Shown: piece after piece, positions 9,279 through 16,761 of the stretch
Layout of the letters: each line of letters opens with the position of its first letter
Numbering within the stretch: position 1 is the first letter of the stretch
Assembly (NCBI GenBank): GCA_937888825.1
Contig: CALBFE010000026.1
Coordinates: forward strand, 1-35,618
Origin: an uncultured Actinomycetes bacterium
GTDB lineage: Bacteria > Actinomycetota > Actinomycetes > Nanopelagicales > Nanopelagicaceae
Length of the DNA: 35,618 nt
Direction of reading: 5' to 3'
Notes under the pieces: model-generated
Told to the model about the DNA's origin: nothing
Seen by the model: the letters and a program-made list of their open reading frames with translations, nothing else
The model's database searches: none
Made by a program: the position numbers and the translations under genes

Positions 9279-10074
9279 GTAGGAACTCCGAAATATCCAC
9301 ATCTTTGACTAGAACAGCGGGTCCGATCAATGTGGCGTTGGAATGTCCATCGATAGAAACCTCTAAACGCCCTCCTGGAGGATTAATGATCCAGTGCGAG
9401 GGAAGGCGATCCTTTGTATGAAGAGCGGCAGCAAACGCAACAGCGCACGTTCCCGTTCCACATGAGCGAGTTTCACCACTTCCTCGCTCGAATACTCGCA
9501 TGGTAACTTCATGATCTCCTGTTATCTGCACGAACTCTACGTTCACACCGTCAGGATATGTGTCTTTAGGCCGCACAATCGGTGCATCATCTAATGTGCC
9601 AACTTGCTCAATATCTTCAACAAATACAACTGCATGGGGATTACCAACATTGATGTTGTAACCATTCCAAATCTGCCCATTATTTGCTGCAGTAATTGCC
9701 ACCTCTTCATCAGTCACCTTGCCCATATTCACTGAAATATCACCATCCATTGGCACGCGTAAATGCTTCATTCCATCGCGTGTATTAATTCCAAAAATAC
9801 CTTCAGGCATATGCCCACGTTCAACTAAATATCTAGCCATCACCCTTATTCCATTGCCACACATCTCAGCTAATGAACCATCTGCGTTGCGATAGTCCAT
9901 AAACCACTTCTCATCGCGCTTGATGATTCTTATTAATCCATCGGCGCCGATTCCAGTCTGGCGGTTGCAAATTGCCGCAGTTTGGGCAGTTGTAATTGAT
10001 TGCTCATCTTGAGGGTCGAAAACGAGGACAAAGTCATTTTCGGTACCGTGACCATACGTTGCAATCATTGTCAT
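9271..10074 (-). CDS. dapF: Diaminopimelate epimerase
   Basis: Converts LL- to meso-diaminopimelate for lysine and peptidoglycan synthesis by a two-base cysteine mechanism without cofactor. The product has 267 residues from the ATG at 10074. Both catalytic cysteines are present: Cys72 in EMCGNGIRV and Cys205 in ETRSCGTGTC. The C-terminal NPPGGRLEV motif is intact. The frame continues upstream inside miaA, but the ATGA overlap with the miaA stop (10071-10074) and the conserved N-terminus (YGHGTENDFV) fix the start here; a second ATG two codons later is also possible. It overlaps hflX at its 3' end. Confidence 0.95.
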   Translation of the reverse strand: MTMIATYGHGTENDFVLVFDPQDEQSITTAQTAAICNRQTGIGADGLIRIIKRDEKWFMDYRNADGSLAEMCGNGIRVMARYLVERGHMPEGIFGINTRDGMKHLRVPMDGDISVNMGKVTDEEVAITAANNGQIWNGYNINVGNPHAVVFVEDIEQVGTLDDAPIVRPKDTYPDGVNVEFVQITGDHEVTMRVFERGSGETRSCGTGTCAVAFAAALHTKDRLPSHWIINPPGGRLEVSIDGHSNATLIGPAVLVKDVDISEFLLA

Positions 10075-10979
10075 AAGTTTATCTTCTCTAGATGATTCAC
10101 AACTGTTTCTAGACGTGGTTGGACTTGTGATATCCACTTGATTCGATCATCACGTGAAAACCAAGTCTCTTGGCGGCGTGCATATTGGCGCGTGGCGCGC
10201 TTTGTGTCTTCTTTGGCCTCTTCCTCACTTAATAGCCCATTTTTCATAGCTATGAGTTGCGAATAACCCAGAGCTAATTGCGCTGTGCGCCCAGAAGTAA
10301 TTCCATCTTTGAGCAGTTGCTCAACTTCTTCAACAAAGCCTAACTCCCACATTCGATCAACACGCGCGCTTATTTGCTCACTTAAATGATCGCGGTCCAT
10401 TACCAAACCGAATTGCACTGCATTGGGATAACGAGTACTAGCCTCGCGTGGCAAGTTGGCCGTAAAGGGTTTACCTGTAATTGCAATTACTTCAAGAGCG
10501 CGGATAACTCTGCGAGAGTTGGCCCGATCAATTGCAATTGCTGCGGCTGGATCTAGTTTTTCCAAACGCTCAAAGAGGGCATTCAAACCAATAGTTGCTA
10601 ATTCAAGTTCCAATGACGCACGAACGACTGGATCAGTGTCTGGAAAATTCAAATCATCCAATATTGCCTTGATATAGAGACCTGTTCCCCCAACAACAAT
10701 CACATCTTTTCCGCGGTTATGAATTTCAGTTACAGCGCTGCGAGCTTGTTCTTGATACCAAGCTACTGTTGAATCCTGCGTTACTTCCAAAACATCGAGC
10801 ATATGGTGAGTGATTCCTGCACGCTCACTCACGGCAAGCTTTGCTGTGCCAATATCCATACCTTTATATATCTGCATGGAGTCGGCATTGATAACTTCAG
10901 CGCCTAGATGCTGGGCCAGCGAAATAGCTAAATCACTCTTTCCAGTTGCCGTGGCCCCACAGATAACAATTAACTTCAT
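10071..10979 (-). CDS. miaA: tRNA dimethylallyltransferase
   Basis: Adds a dimethylallyl group to N6 of A37 in tRNAs reading UNN codons. The product (302 residues) has the P-loop GATATGKS at 8-15, the [17 protein letters not shown] substrate region with the catalytic Asp, and [10 protein letters not shown]. It overlaps miaB by ATGA at 10976-10979 and dapF by ATGA at its other end. Pairing with miaB is functional as well as positional: MiaB methylthiolates the isopentenyl adenosine that MiaA makes. Confidence 0.96.
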   Translation of the reverse strand: MKLIVICGATATGKSDLAISLAQHLGAEVINADSMQIYKGMDIGTAKLAVSERAGITHHMLDVLEVTQDSTVAWYQEQARSAVTEIHNRGKDVIVVGGTGLYIKAILDDLNFPDTDPVVRASLELELATIGLNALFERLEKLDPAAAIAIDRANSRRVIRALEVIAITGKPFTANLPREASTRYPNAVQFGLVMDRDHLSEQISARVDRMWELGFVEEVEQLLKDGITSGRTAQLALGYSQLIAMKNGLLSEEEAKEDTKRATRQYARRQETWFSRDDRIKWISQVQPRLETVVNHLEKINL

Positions 10980-12397
10980 ACTTTTAACGTCGGCATTCCT
11001 AGTAATGTCGCCGATCTCTTCTTTTCTTCAATACGGGCAGCGTGAGCATCTCCCCCTCGCGTGGTCCTTACTAAGCCAGGTGTTCCAATTAAGTAGTGCG
11101 CTGATGCTTCGGTGATTGAAACTGCTACCTCATCACCGGGACGTGCCTCAATACTGTTTGAAAAATGTACTAGTCTGAAATCTTCACTGCGCCCAGTCAT
11201 GCGTGCTTGTGCTTCATCTCTGCGACCTTCATAATCGCCCACTAATACTTTGAAATTTTTACCTACTGCTTCTTGATTGACAGATAGTGAAATTGCCTGT
11301 TGATGGTTATGTAAGCGCGTATAACGCTCGCCAACAATTTCTGGTGAAACCTGATCTGGCATTGAAGCTGCCGGTGTTCCCGGACGCTTTGAGTATTGAT
11401 AGGTGTAGGCAGCTGCAAAGCGTGCCTGAGTACAAAGATCCATAGTTGCCTGGAAATCACTTTCAGTCTCACCTGGGAATCCAACAATGATGTCAGTTGT
11501 AATAGCTGCATGTGGCATTGCGCTGCGAACTCGATCAATAATGCCAAGGTAGCGATTGGTGCGATAAGAACGTCGCATCGCTTGCAAAATACTATTAGAA
11601 CCAGATTGCAACGGCATGTGTAGATGTGGCATGACATTAGCTGTGGTGGCCATTGCCTCAATAACATCATCGGTGAAATCACGTGGGTGTGGGGACATGA
11701 AGCGCACCCGCTCTAATCCATCAATCTCGCCACAATCTTTGAGTAAGTTGGCAAAAGCACTTCGATCACCAAAATCAACTCCATAGGCGTTCACATTTTG
11801 TCCAAGCAGTGTAATCTCAATGACGCCCTGATCAACCAAAGCGCGTACTTCATTCAAAATATCCTTCGCACTACGGTCTTTTTCAATTCCGCGCAAAGTT
11901 GGCACAATACAAAAAGTGCAGGTGTTATTGCACCCTACTGAGACTGATACCCAGGAAGAAAATGCTGACAAACGCCTGGCAGGAAGCGTTGATGGGAAAT
12001 GCTCAAGAGATTCAAGGATTTCTATTTGTGACTCTTCTTCAATGCGCGCACGCTCAAGTAAGACGGGAAGTGAGCCGACATTATGAGTTCCAAAGACCAC
12101 ATCCACATAAGGGGCCTTCTTTAAAATTGTTGCCTGATCTTTTTGTGCAAGACATCCCCCAACAGCAATCTGCATATGAGGGTTAGCTTTTTTGATTGGC
12201 GCTAAGAAAGATAAATTTCCATACAATTTATTATCTGCATTTTCTCGCACTGCACATGTGTTGAAAACCACAATATCTGCCTGCACACCCGGCTCAACTG
12301 GAGCGAAACCAGCTTCATCTAACAAACCGGCAATGCGCTCAGAATCATGCACGTTCATCTGGCAGCCGTAAGTTTCAACGGTATAGGTGCGGGTCAT
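10976..12397 (-). CDS. miaB: tRNA-2-methylthio-N6-dimethylallyladenosine synthase
   Basis: A radical-SAM methylthiotransferase acting on i6A37 of tRNA. Residues 1-120 form the UPF0004 domain with cluster ligands Cys12 (YGCQMN), Cys48 and Cys82. The radical-SAM CxxxCxxC is Cys156, Cys160 and Cys163. A C-terminal TRAM domain follows from about residue 375. The length of 473 residues is usual. It heads the miaB-miaA-dapF-hflX operon. The ATG has TACGAT ending 6 bases upstream and no purine-rich Shine-Dalgarno sequence at a normal distance, so a leaderless start is likely. Only 22 bases separate it from the upstream amidotransferase-fold gene. Confidence 0.97.
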   Translation of the reverse strand: MTRTYTVETYGCQMNVHDSERIAGLLDEAGFAPVEPGVQADIVVFNTCAVRENADNKLYGNLSFLAPIKKANPHMQIAVGGCLAQKDQATILKKAPYVDVVFGTHNVGSLPVLLERARIEEESQIEILESLEHFPSTLPARRLSAFSSWVSVSVGCNNTCTFCIVPTLRGIEKDRSAKDILNEVRALVDQGVIEITLLGQNVNAYGVDFGDRSAFANLLKDCGEIDGLERVRFMSPHPRDFTDDVIEAMATTANVMPHLHMPLQSGSNSILQAMRRSYRTNRYLGIIDRVRSAMPHAAITTDIIVGFPGETESDFQATMDLCTQARFAAAYTYQYSKRPGTPAASMPDQVSPEIVGERYTRLHNHQQAISLSVNQEAVGKNFKVLVGDYEGRRDEAQARMTGRSEDFRLVHFSNSIEARPGDEVAVSITEASAHYLIGTPGLVRTTRGGDAHAARIEEKKRSATLLGMPTLKV

Positions 12398-12403
12398 GCA
12401 CCT

Positions 12404-12409
12404 ATCGTA
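12404..12409 (-). promoter_or_regulatory. -10 element of the miaB operon, leaderless geometry
   Basis: TACGAT on the minus strand ends 6 bases before the miaB ATG. It lies in the 22-base gap after the class II amidotransferase-fold gene, so miaB probably has its own promoter. Confidence 0.45.
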
Positions 12410-12419
12410 ATGGGGGAAA

Positions 12420-13160
12420 TTAGAGGTTGATTACGTCAATCTCAAAGGTTGAACGGTTAACGATGGCAGCATGGTGATTTTCTAAGGTGTGCCAGCCTGG
12501 TTGGTTCCAACCACTTGAAGCAAAGAGAACCCCATCGGCGCTTTTCTTGTATTTGATGACGTAATAGTCATCTGGCGCCCAGTTAGGTTTCTTTGCAGAG
12601 TCATGTTCGCTGCCAACAACAAAGCTCTCATTATTCATCAACATAAAATTAAGGGAAGTTGTCTTGCCGTGTTCTTTAATAATCGCAAGTGTTGTCTTGA
12701 TTCCATCAGCCAGACCAAGCTTTTCTATCTGAGTCATCATGAGATAGAAATAGCGCTCACTATCTGAGTCATCAACTATTAACTTCTTAAACTTCTCATC
12801 TATAAAGTCAGAAAATGAATCTGGCGGAAAAATTGATCCATTATGAATAAATGAATAGTCTCCGTAGACGAATGGGTGAGTGTTGTTCTCGCTTATTGAT
12901 ATGCCTTTAGTTGCCCAACGAAGATGTAGTAACGCCCCATCGGCTGCATTGTCAGCAATTACCTTTTGAAAGGTTGCACTCTCGGCTGCAGCTTCAACTT
13001 TTTTCTCTAGCACTGCATGTGCGTGATGTCTATCATTTGTTGAGATACCCCAGCCATCGCAGTGGACGGATGACAGGGCAATGAATTCTTCAAAATCTTT
13101 ACCCACTTGTGCGGGAAATGAAGATTCGCTCTGCGACACGTAGCCCATAAGACGGCACAT
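12420..13160 (-). CDS. Class II glutamine amidotransferase-fold (Ntn hydrolase) protein
   Basis: A 246-residue stand-alone class II amidotransferase domain of the YafJ/EgtC type (GATase_4-like). The frame is open 22 codons further upstream, but cleavage-type maturation needs Cys at position 2, and MCRLMGYV at 13160 supplies it. Other family features are [16 protein letters not shown] and NTHPF, followed by FIHNGSI. There is no fused synthase domain. It may therefore hydrolyse gamma-glutamyl amides, as EgtC does, and not pass on ammonia. That is inference, helped by the nearby gamma-glutamyl ligase and aldehyde dehydrogenase. TATTCT lies 5 bases before the ATG. The gene is transcribed away from the permease, towards miaB. 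Confidence 0.8.
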   Translation of the reverse strand: MCRLMGYVSQSESSFPAQVGKDFEEFIALSSVHCDGWGISTNDRHHAHAVLEKKVEAAAESATFQKVIADNAADGALLHLRWATKGISISENNTHPFVYGDYSFIHNGSIFPPDSFSDFIDEKFKKLIVDDSDSERYFYLMMTQIEKLGLADGIKTTLAIIKEHGKTTSLNFMLMNNESFVVGSEHDSAKKPNWAPDDYYVIKYKKSADGVLFASSGWNQPGWHTLENHHAAIVNRSTFEIDVINL

Positions 13161-13272
13161 TTTTGAGAATACCCCTTCCATTTCAGTCACACTCTCGTGA
13201 AGAAAGACTACCTTGGCGCCCCTCACCGAACCAATACCAATCGCACTTTAGGTAACGATGCTTGAAGGGTGA

Positions 13273-13395
13273 ATGGCACTCAAGAAGGAGTACATCTGGG
13301 CAATAACAAATGAGGGTGAAAAACGTTTAGCAGAGCTTGGATATAAGCAAGAGTTAAATCGAAATTGGTCTGTCAACTCTGATCGCCTTACCTGA
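13273..13395 (+). CDS. Possible 40-residue small protein, unknown
   Basis: A 40-codon frame that starts ATG-GCA-CTC and ends TGA. GAAGGG lies 3 bases before the ATG. A five-codon frame (ATG at 13258) ends with TGA overlapping this ATG, so coupling is possible. The peptide is charged and contains ITNEGEKRLAELGY, which resembles the last helix and wing of winged-helix proteins, but it is too short for a full domain. It could be a small protein, the remnant of a regulator, or chance. I do not recognise a family. Confidence 0.3.
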   Translation: MALKKEYIWAITNEGEKRLAELGYKQELNRNWSVNSDRLT

Positions 13396-13434
13396 GTTTT
13401 TTGTCCAAAGATCTCTTCATTCTAAGATTTAGGC

Positions 13435-13557
13435 TTAGTATCTTTTGGCGGCAACCCTGCCTTGCGCGTCGCACATCGCCACTACGACAGTGTCAGTCGC
13501 ACCAACTGCGATTTTGGCTTCAAACTTTGACTTTGGTATGGCAAATTTTGGCTCCAT
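13435..13557 (-). pseudogene. Truncated glutamine synthetase-like N-terminus (40 codons)
   Basis: A minus-strand frame from ATG (13557) to TAA (13435-13437). Its second half reads DTVVVAMCDAQGR, then KRY and stop. The intact ligase at 15397 has DTVVVAMTDMQGR at residues 19-31, then LTGKRI. The match covers the first beta-strand and Gly-Arg-Lys-Arg turn of glutamine synthetase-type ligases; everything after it is missing, and the other frames beyond the stop do not continue the homology. TATTGT (13572-13577) lies 14 bases upstream, so it may still be transcribed. Most likely it is the relic of a second ligase gene; a retained microprotein is the alternative. Confidence 0.6.
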
Positions 13558-13686
13558 GCGCTCATTTTTACACAATAGGGTGAAAAAATCGCCCAAAACT
13601 AGGGGCAAAGGCTTCCAATCGCCTTTTTGCCGCTCTACTCTTATAAAAGACTTCTTCAAAATGAGGCAGCCGTCGAGAGGAAGTTT

Positions 13687-15135
13687 ATGGCGGAAAAAGG
13701 AATGCAAGGAGTTTCATACACCAAAGTATCAAGTGATTACTTTGAGAAACGAGGCTTAGAGCGTCATGCCGGATTACTAGCCCTATGGGGGTTAGGTGTT
13801 GCAGCAGTTGTCTCAGGAGATTTCTCTGGCTGGAACTTTGGTATCGCTGAAGCTGGTTGGGGCGGATTACTTATCGCAACCATCCTCGTAATAATAATGT
13901 ATTACGGAATGTTGTTTTCAATTGGCGAAATGGCAGCAGCCCTTCCTCACACTGGTGGAGCCTACTCTTTTGCCAGATCCTCAATGGGGCCTTGGGGTGG
14001 CTTTGTCACAGGCTTTGCCGAAACAATTGAGTATATTGCAACAACAGCCGTAATTGTCTTCTTCTCCGCATCCTATGCCGACGCAATTACTGAAGAGTTA
14101 TTTGGTCTATCAATGCCAGTATGGGTTTGGTGGATTATTCTCTATGCAATATTCCTACTCCTAAATATCTCAGGATCTGCAATCTCATTTAAGTTTGCAA
14201 TCTGGGTTTCATTTATTGCTCTAGGTGTTGTTGCTCTCTTCGCTCTTATGTCAATATTCAGCGGTAAGTTCTCATTTGATAACTTAACCAATATTGCACC
14301 AGAGGCTGGCAACTCAACTTTCTTGCCAATGGGTATTTGGCCAATTGTGGCGGCCATGCCATTTGCAATGTGGTTCTTCCTAGGAATTGAGGAGCTACCA
14401 CTTGCAGCAGAGGAAGCAAATAATCCAGCAAGAGATATTCCAAAAGCTGGTTTACGTGGTATGGGCACATTAGTTATCTCAGCTCTGTTGGTCTTGGTGT
14501 TAAATCCAGGAATATCAGGCGCTAAAGAGATCTCTGAATCTGGTGAACCATTACTAGATGGCTTTAGAACCCTCTTGCCTAACTCAGATGTAGCAGCAAT
14601 TCTGGCTGCATTTGCCCTAGTCGGACTCTTGGCATCATTGCAAGGAATTATGTTTGCCTACGGACGTAATATCTACTCATTATCTAGAGCTGGTTACTAT
14701 CCAAAGATGCTATCTCTAACTGGATCACGTAAGACTCCTTACACGGCCTTAATCGTTGGTGCCATTATTGGTTATGCAGCACTTTTGTGGGCCCAATACG
14801 GTGGAGAATCAGCAGGTGCGGTAGTGCTAAACATCGCAGTATGGGGAGCAGTAATCGCCTACTTCCTGCAGATGGTTTCCTACGTACTACTTAAGAAGAA
14901 TCTGCCAAATCTCGCTCGCCCTTACAAATCACCAGTAGGACTAGCAGGTGCATTTGTTGCAGGAGCATTGGCCCTTCTGATCTTTGTCGGTCAGGCAATA
15001 AATCCAGCGTTGACAACGGCTATCCAAGCGATTGCAATTGTTTATGTAATTGGATTGGTTGGATTTGGTCTATTTGGACGCAAAAAGCTAGTTCTCTCCC
15101 CAGAGGAGCAGGCCGCTGTGGATGGACACATATAA
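13687..15135 (+). CDS. APC superfamily amino acid/amine permease, ethanolamine permease type
   Basis: A 482-residue inner-membrane transporter with about 12 hydrophobic segments. The N-terminal YFEKRGLERHAG followed by VSGDFSGWNFG is typical of the ethanolamine permease branch (TIGR00908-like) of the APC superfamily. The conserved TM2-TM3 region GEMAAALPHTGGAYSFARSS is intact. The ATG at 13687 is chosen over upstream starts because AGAGGAAG precedes it at the right spacing. It is followed by a strong terminator and then by a ligase and an aldehyde dehydrogenase on the same strand, which suggests import of an amine that is then gamma-glutamylated. Substrate by homology only: ethanolamine first, putrescine or an amino acid less likely. 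Confidence 0.85.
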   Translation: MAEKGMQGVSYTKVSSDYFEKRGLERHAGLLALWGLGVAAVVSGDFSGWNFGIAEAGWGGLLIATILVIIMYYGMLFSIGEMAAALPHTGGAYSFARSSMGPWGGFVTGFAETIEYIATTAVIVFFSASYADAITEELFGLSMPVWVWWIILYAIFLLLNISGSAISFKFAIWVSFIALGVVALFALMSIFSGKFSFDNLTNIAPEAGNSTFLPMGIWPIVAAMPFAMWFFLGIEELPLAAEEANNPARDIPKAGLRGMGTLVISALLVLVLNPGISGAKEISESGEPLLDGFRTLLPNSDVAAILAAFALVGLLASLQGIMFAYGRNIYSLSRAGYYPKMLSLTGSRKTPYTALIVGAIIGYAALLWAQYGGESAGAVVLNIAVWGAVIAYFLQMVSYVLLKKNLPNLARPYKSPVGLAGAFVAGALALLIFVGQAINPALTTAIQAIAIVYVIGLVGFGLFGRKKLVLSPEEQAAVDGHI

Positions 15136-15172
15136 CCAATAGGTGAAGTCAAAAGAGAAAGATAGAAAGTAG

Positions 15173-15204
15173 GTTAAGGGGCTAGCACAGGCTAGCCCCT
15201 TAAC
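15173..15204 (+). terminator. Perfect 14-bp stem-loop after the permease
   Basis: GTTAAGGGGCTAGC (15173-15186), a four-base ACAG loop, and the exact reverse complement (15191-15204). The next bases are TATTTAATAAAT: A/T-rich but not a clean T run. It is the strongest inverted repeat I saw in the window and lies 38 bases after the permease stop, so it probably ends that transcript. Being symmetrical, it could work in both directions. Confidence 0.8.
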
Positions 15205-15384
15205 TATTTAATAAATAGATCAAAATTATAACTATGTGTCGCCGGCTTAGTTACACCTCGAGTTGGCTACCGAGTTCAGTCCCTTGCTAACATTGCCCCG
15301 ACTCTCAATGAGAACTCCAACTTCTGGGGTTCAGTTCAAAGGCAGTAGGGGTTTCTCCTTGTAGATTAAAGTCCAGGAACTAGA
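15205..15384. other. 180-bp interval upstream of the ligase gene, with an orphan open frame
   Basis: No complete gene. The plus-strand frame 15232-15348 is open for 38 codons, reads protein-like (it includes NIAPTLNENSNFWGS) and ends in TAG, but has no ATG, GTG or TTG. It may be the tail of a lost gene. The direct repeat CGAGTT-n6-CGAGTT (15249-15266) could be an operator half-site pair. AGTTGG near 15251 and CCAACT near 15316 can pair. I found no match to a known riboswitch. Because the ligase appears leaderless, this stretch is probably not its 5' UTR. Confidence 0.35.
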
Positions 15385-15390
15385 TAGCAT
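15385..15390 (+). promoter_or_regulatory. -10 element of the ligase-dehydrogenase operon, leaderless geometry
   Basis: TAGCAT ends 6 bases before the ATG at 15397. There is no Shine-Dalgarno sequence before that ATG (the spacer is CCCTTT). Confidence 0.5.
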
Positions 15391-15396
15391 CCCTTT

Positions 15397-16755
15397 ATGA
15401 AATCAATGTCGATTGAAGCGTTAAAAGCAGGCGTAGCCGATGGAACGATTGATACCGTCGTAGTCGCAATGACAGATATGCAAGGCCGATTAACTGGCAA
15501 GCGGATCCACGGTCAGTTCTTTTTAGATGAGGTCCTCAAGCACGGCACTGAAGGCTGTAACTATCTTCTAGCTGTCGATGTCGATATGAATACCGTTGAT
15601 GGGTATGAGATGTCCTCATGGGAACGTGGATACAGCGATTTCGCGTTGGTTCCAGATATGGACACGCTGCGCATGATTGATTGGCAAGAAGGCGCAGCAC
15701 TTGTTCTAGCAGATGTTCAATGGCTAGATCACACAGATGTTGTTGCATCTCCCCGCCAAATACTTCGCAAGCAAGTTAAGGCGCTTAAAGATGCCGGTAT
15801 GGAAGCCATGTGCGGCACCGAGCTTGAGTTTGTGGTTTATAAGGACACATATGAGGAAGCTTGGAACAAGGGCTATAAGAATTTAATTCCAGTGAATCAA
15901 TACAACGTGGATTACTCCATCATGGGTGGATCACGAATTGAGCCGCTCTTGCGCAGAATCCGCCTTGCAATGGCTAAAGCTGGGATGACGGTGGAGTCAG
16001 TCAAGGGTGAATGTAACTTTGGTCAGCATGAAATTGCCTTCAAGTACTCTGATGCACTTTCAAATTGCGATAACCACGTTATTTACAAAAATGGTGCAAA
16101 AGAGATTGCGGCTCAAGATGGATACGCACTAACTTTTATGGCTAAGCCAAATGAAAAAGAAGGTAACTCTTCACACATCCACCTTTCATTCCGTGGATTA
16201 GATGGTTCTCTGGTGATGGCTGATGATTCAGATAAAGAACAGGGCTTAAGTGATCTTGGACGTCAGTTCATCGCTGGCCAGATTGCACATATGCGCGAAA
16301 TGTCTTTGCTCTTTGCTCCAAATATCAACTCTTACAAGCGCTATGTCCCAGGTTCATTTGCTCCAACAGCAATCCGCTGGGGTCGCGATAACCGCACATG
16401 TGCACTGCGCTTAGTTGGAAAGGGCCAAAGCCTTCGCCTTGAAAACCGCGTTGCAGGCGGTGACGTCAATCCATACCTAGCTGTTTCAGGAATTATCGCT
16501 GCCGGACTAGATGGAATTAAGAACAAGATGGTTCTAGAGCCAGCATTTACTGGAAATGCTTACGCTTCCGATTCACAGCGCGTTCCTTCATCAATGAATG
16601 AATCACTTGCGCTATGGGAGGGCTCTGCTTGGGTTAAGGAAACCTTTGGCGCAGAAGTTCAGGCCCACTATGCAAATATGGCCAAGATTGAAATTGCTGC
16701 ATACGGCAAAGCAATCACCGATTGGGAATTAGTCCGCAACTTCGAAAGGTTCTAA
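15397..16755 (+). CDS. Glutamine synthetase-like gamma-glutamyl amine ligase (GlnA4/PuuA type)
   Basis: A 452-residue ATP-dependent ligase that joins glutamate to an amine through its gamma-carboxyl. Active-site residues of the family are visible: metal ligands Glu142/Glu144 (GTELEF), Glu205 and Glu212 (GECNFGQHE), His260/His262 (SSHIH), the NSYKRYVPG loop with Arg315, Arg333 in NRTCALR, and Glu349/Arg351 in RLENR. The NLYDLP adenylylation-site segment of housekeeping GlnA is absent, so it belongs with GlnA3/GlnA4/PuuA ligases. Next to an ethanolamine-type permease and an aldehyde dehydrogenase, ethanolamine is the most likely amine, by comparison with Streptomyces GlnA4; putrescine is the alternative. 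It is six bases upstream of the dehydrogenase gene. Confidence 0.85.
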   Translation: MKSMSIEALKAGVADGTIDTVVVAMTDMQGRLTGKRIHGQFFLDEVLKHGTEGCNYLLAVDVDMNTVDGYEMSSWERGYSDFALVPDMDTLRMIDWQEGAALVLADVQWLDHTDVVASPRQILRKQVKALKDAGMEAMCGTELEFVVYKDTYEEAWNKGYKNLIPVNQYNVDYSIMGGSRIEPLLRRIRLAMAKAGMTVESVKGECNFGQHEIAFKYSDALSNCDNHVIYKNGAKEIAAQDGYALTFMAKPNEKEGNSSHIHLSFRGLDGSLVMADDSDKEQGLSDLGRQFIAGQIAHMREMSLLFAPNINSYKRYVPGSFAPTAIRWGRDNRTCALRLVGKGQSLRLENRVAGGDVNPYLAVSGIIAAGLDGIKNKMVLEPAFTGNAYASDSQRVPSSMNESLALWEGSAWVKETFGAEVQAHYANMAKIEIAAYGKAITDWELVRNFERF

Positions 16756-16761
16756 ACAACA

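Larger units (their letters stand above)
13161..13686. other. 526-bp interval between the amidotransferase-fold gene and the permease
   Basis: The longest stretch in the window without a confident gene. It holds a possible 40-codon gene on the plus strand (13273-13395), a truncated glutamine-synthetase N-terminus on the minus strand (13435-13557) with a -10-like box before it, and the permease leader. TATAAA at 13642-13647 is a possible permease -10, but no convincing -35 accompanies it. Confidence 0.5.

Noticed and set aside
13161-13226. N-terminal extension of the class II amidotransferase-fold protein
   Set aside because: The catalytic Cys must follow the initiator Met, which happens only at the ATG at 13160.
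13627-13686. Upstream start adding 20 residues to the permease
   Set aside because: The ATG at 13687 has a well-spaced AGAGGAAG, and the extra residues look like leader sequence.
15205-15396. Possible glutamine or nitrogen riboswitch before the ligase gene
   Set aside because: I could not fit the known glutamine riboswitch motifs, and the ligase transcript appears to start on its ATG, leaving no 5' UTR.
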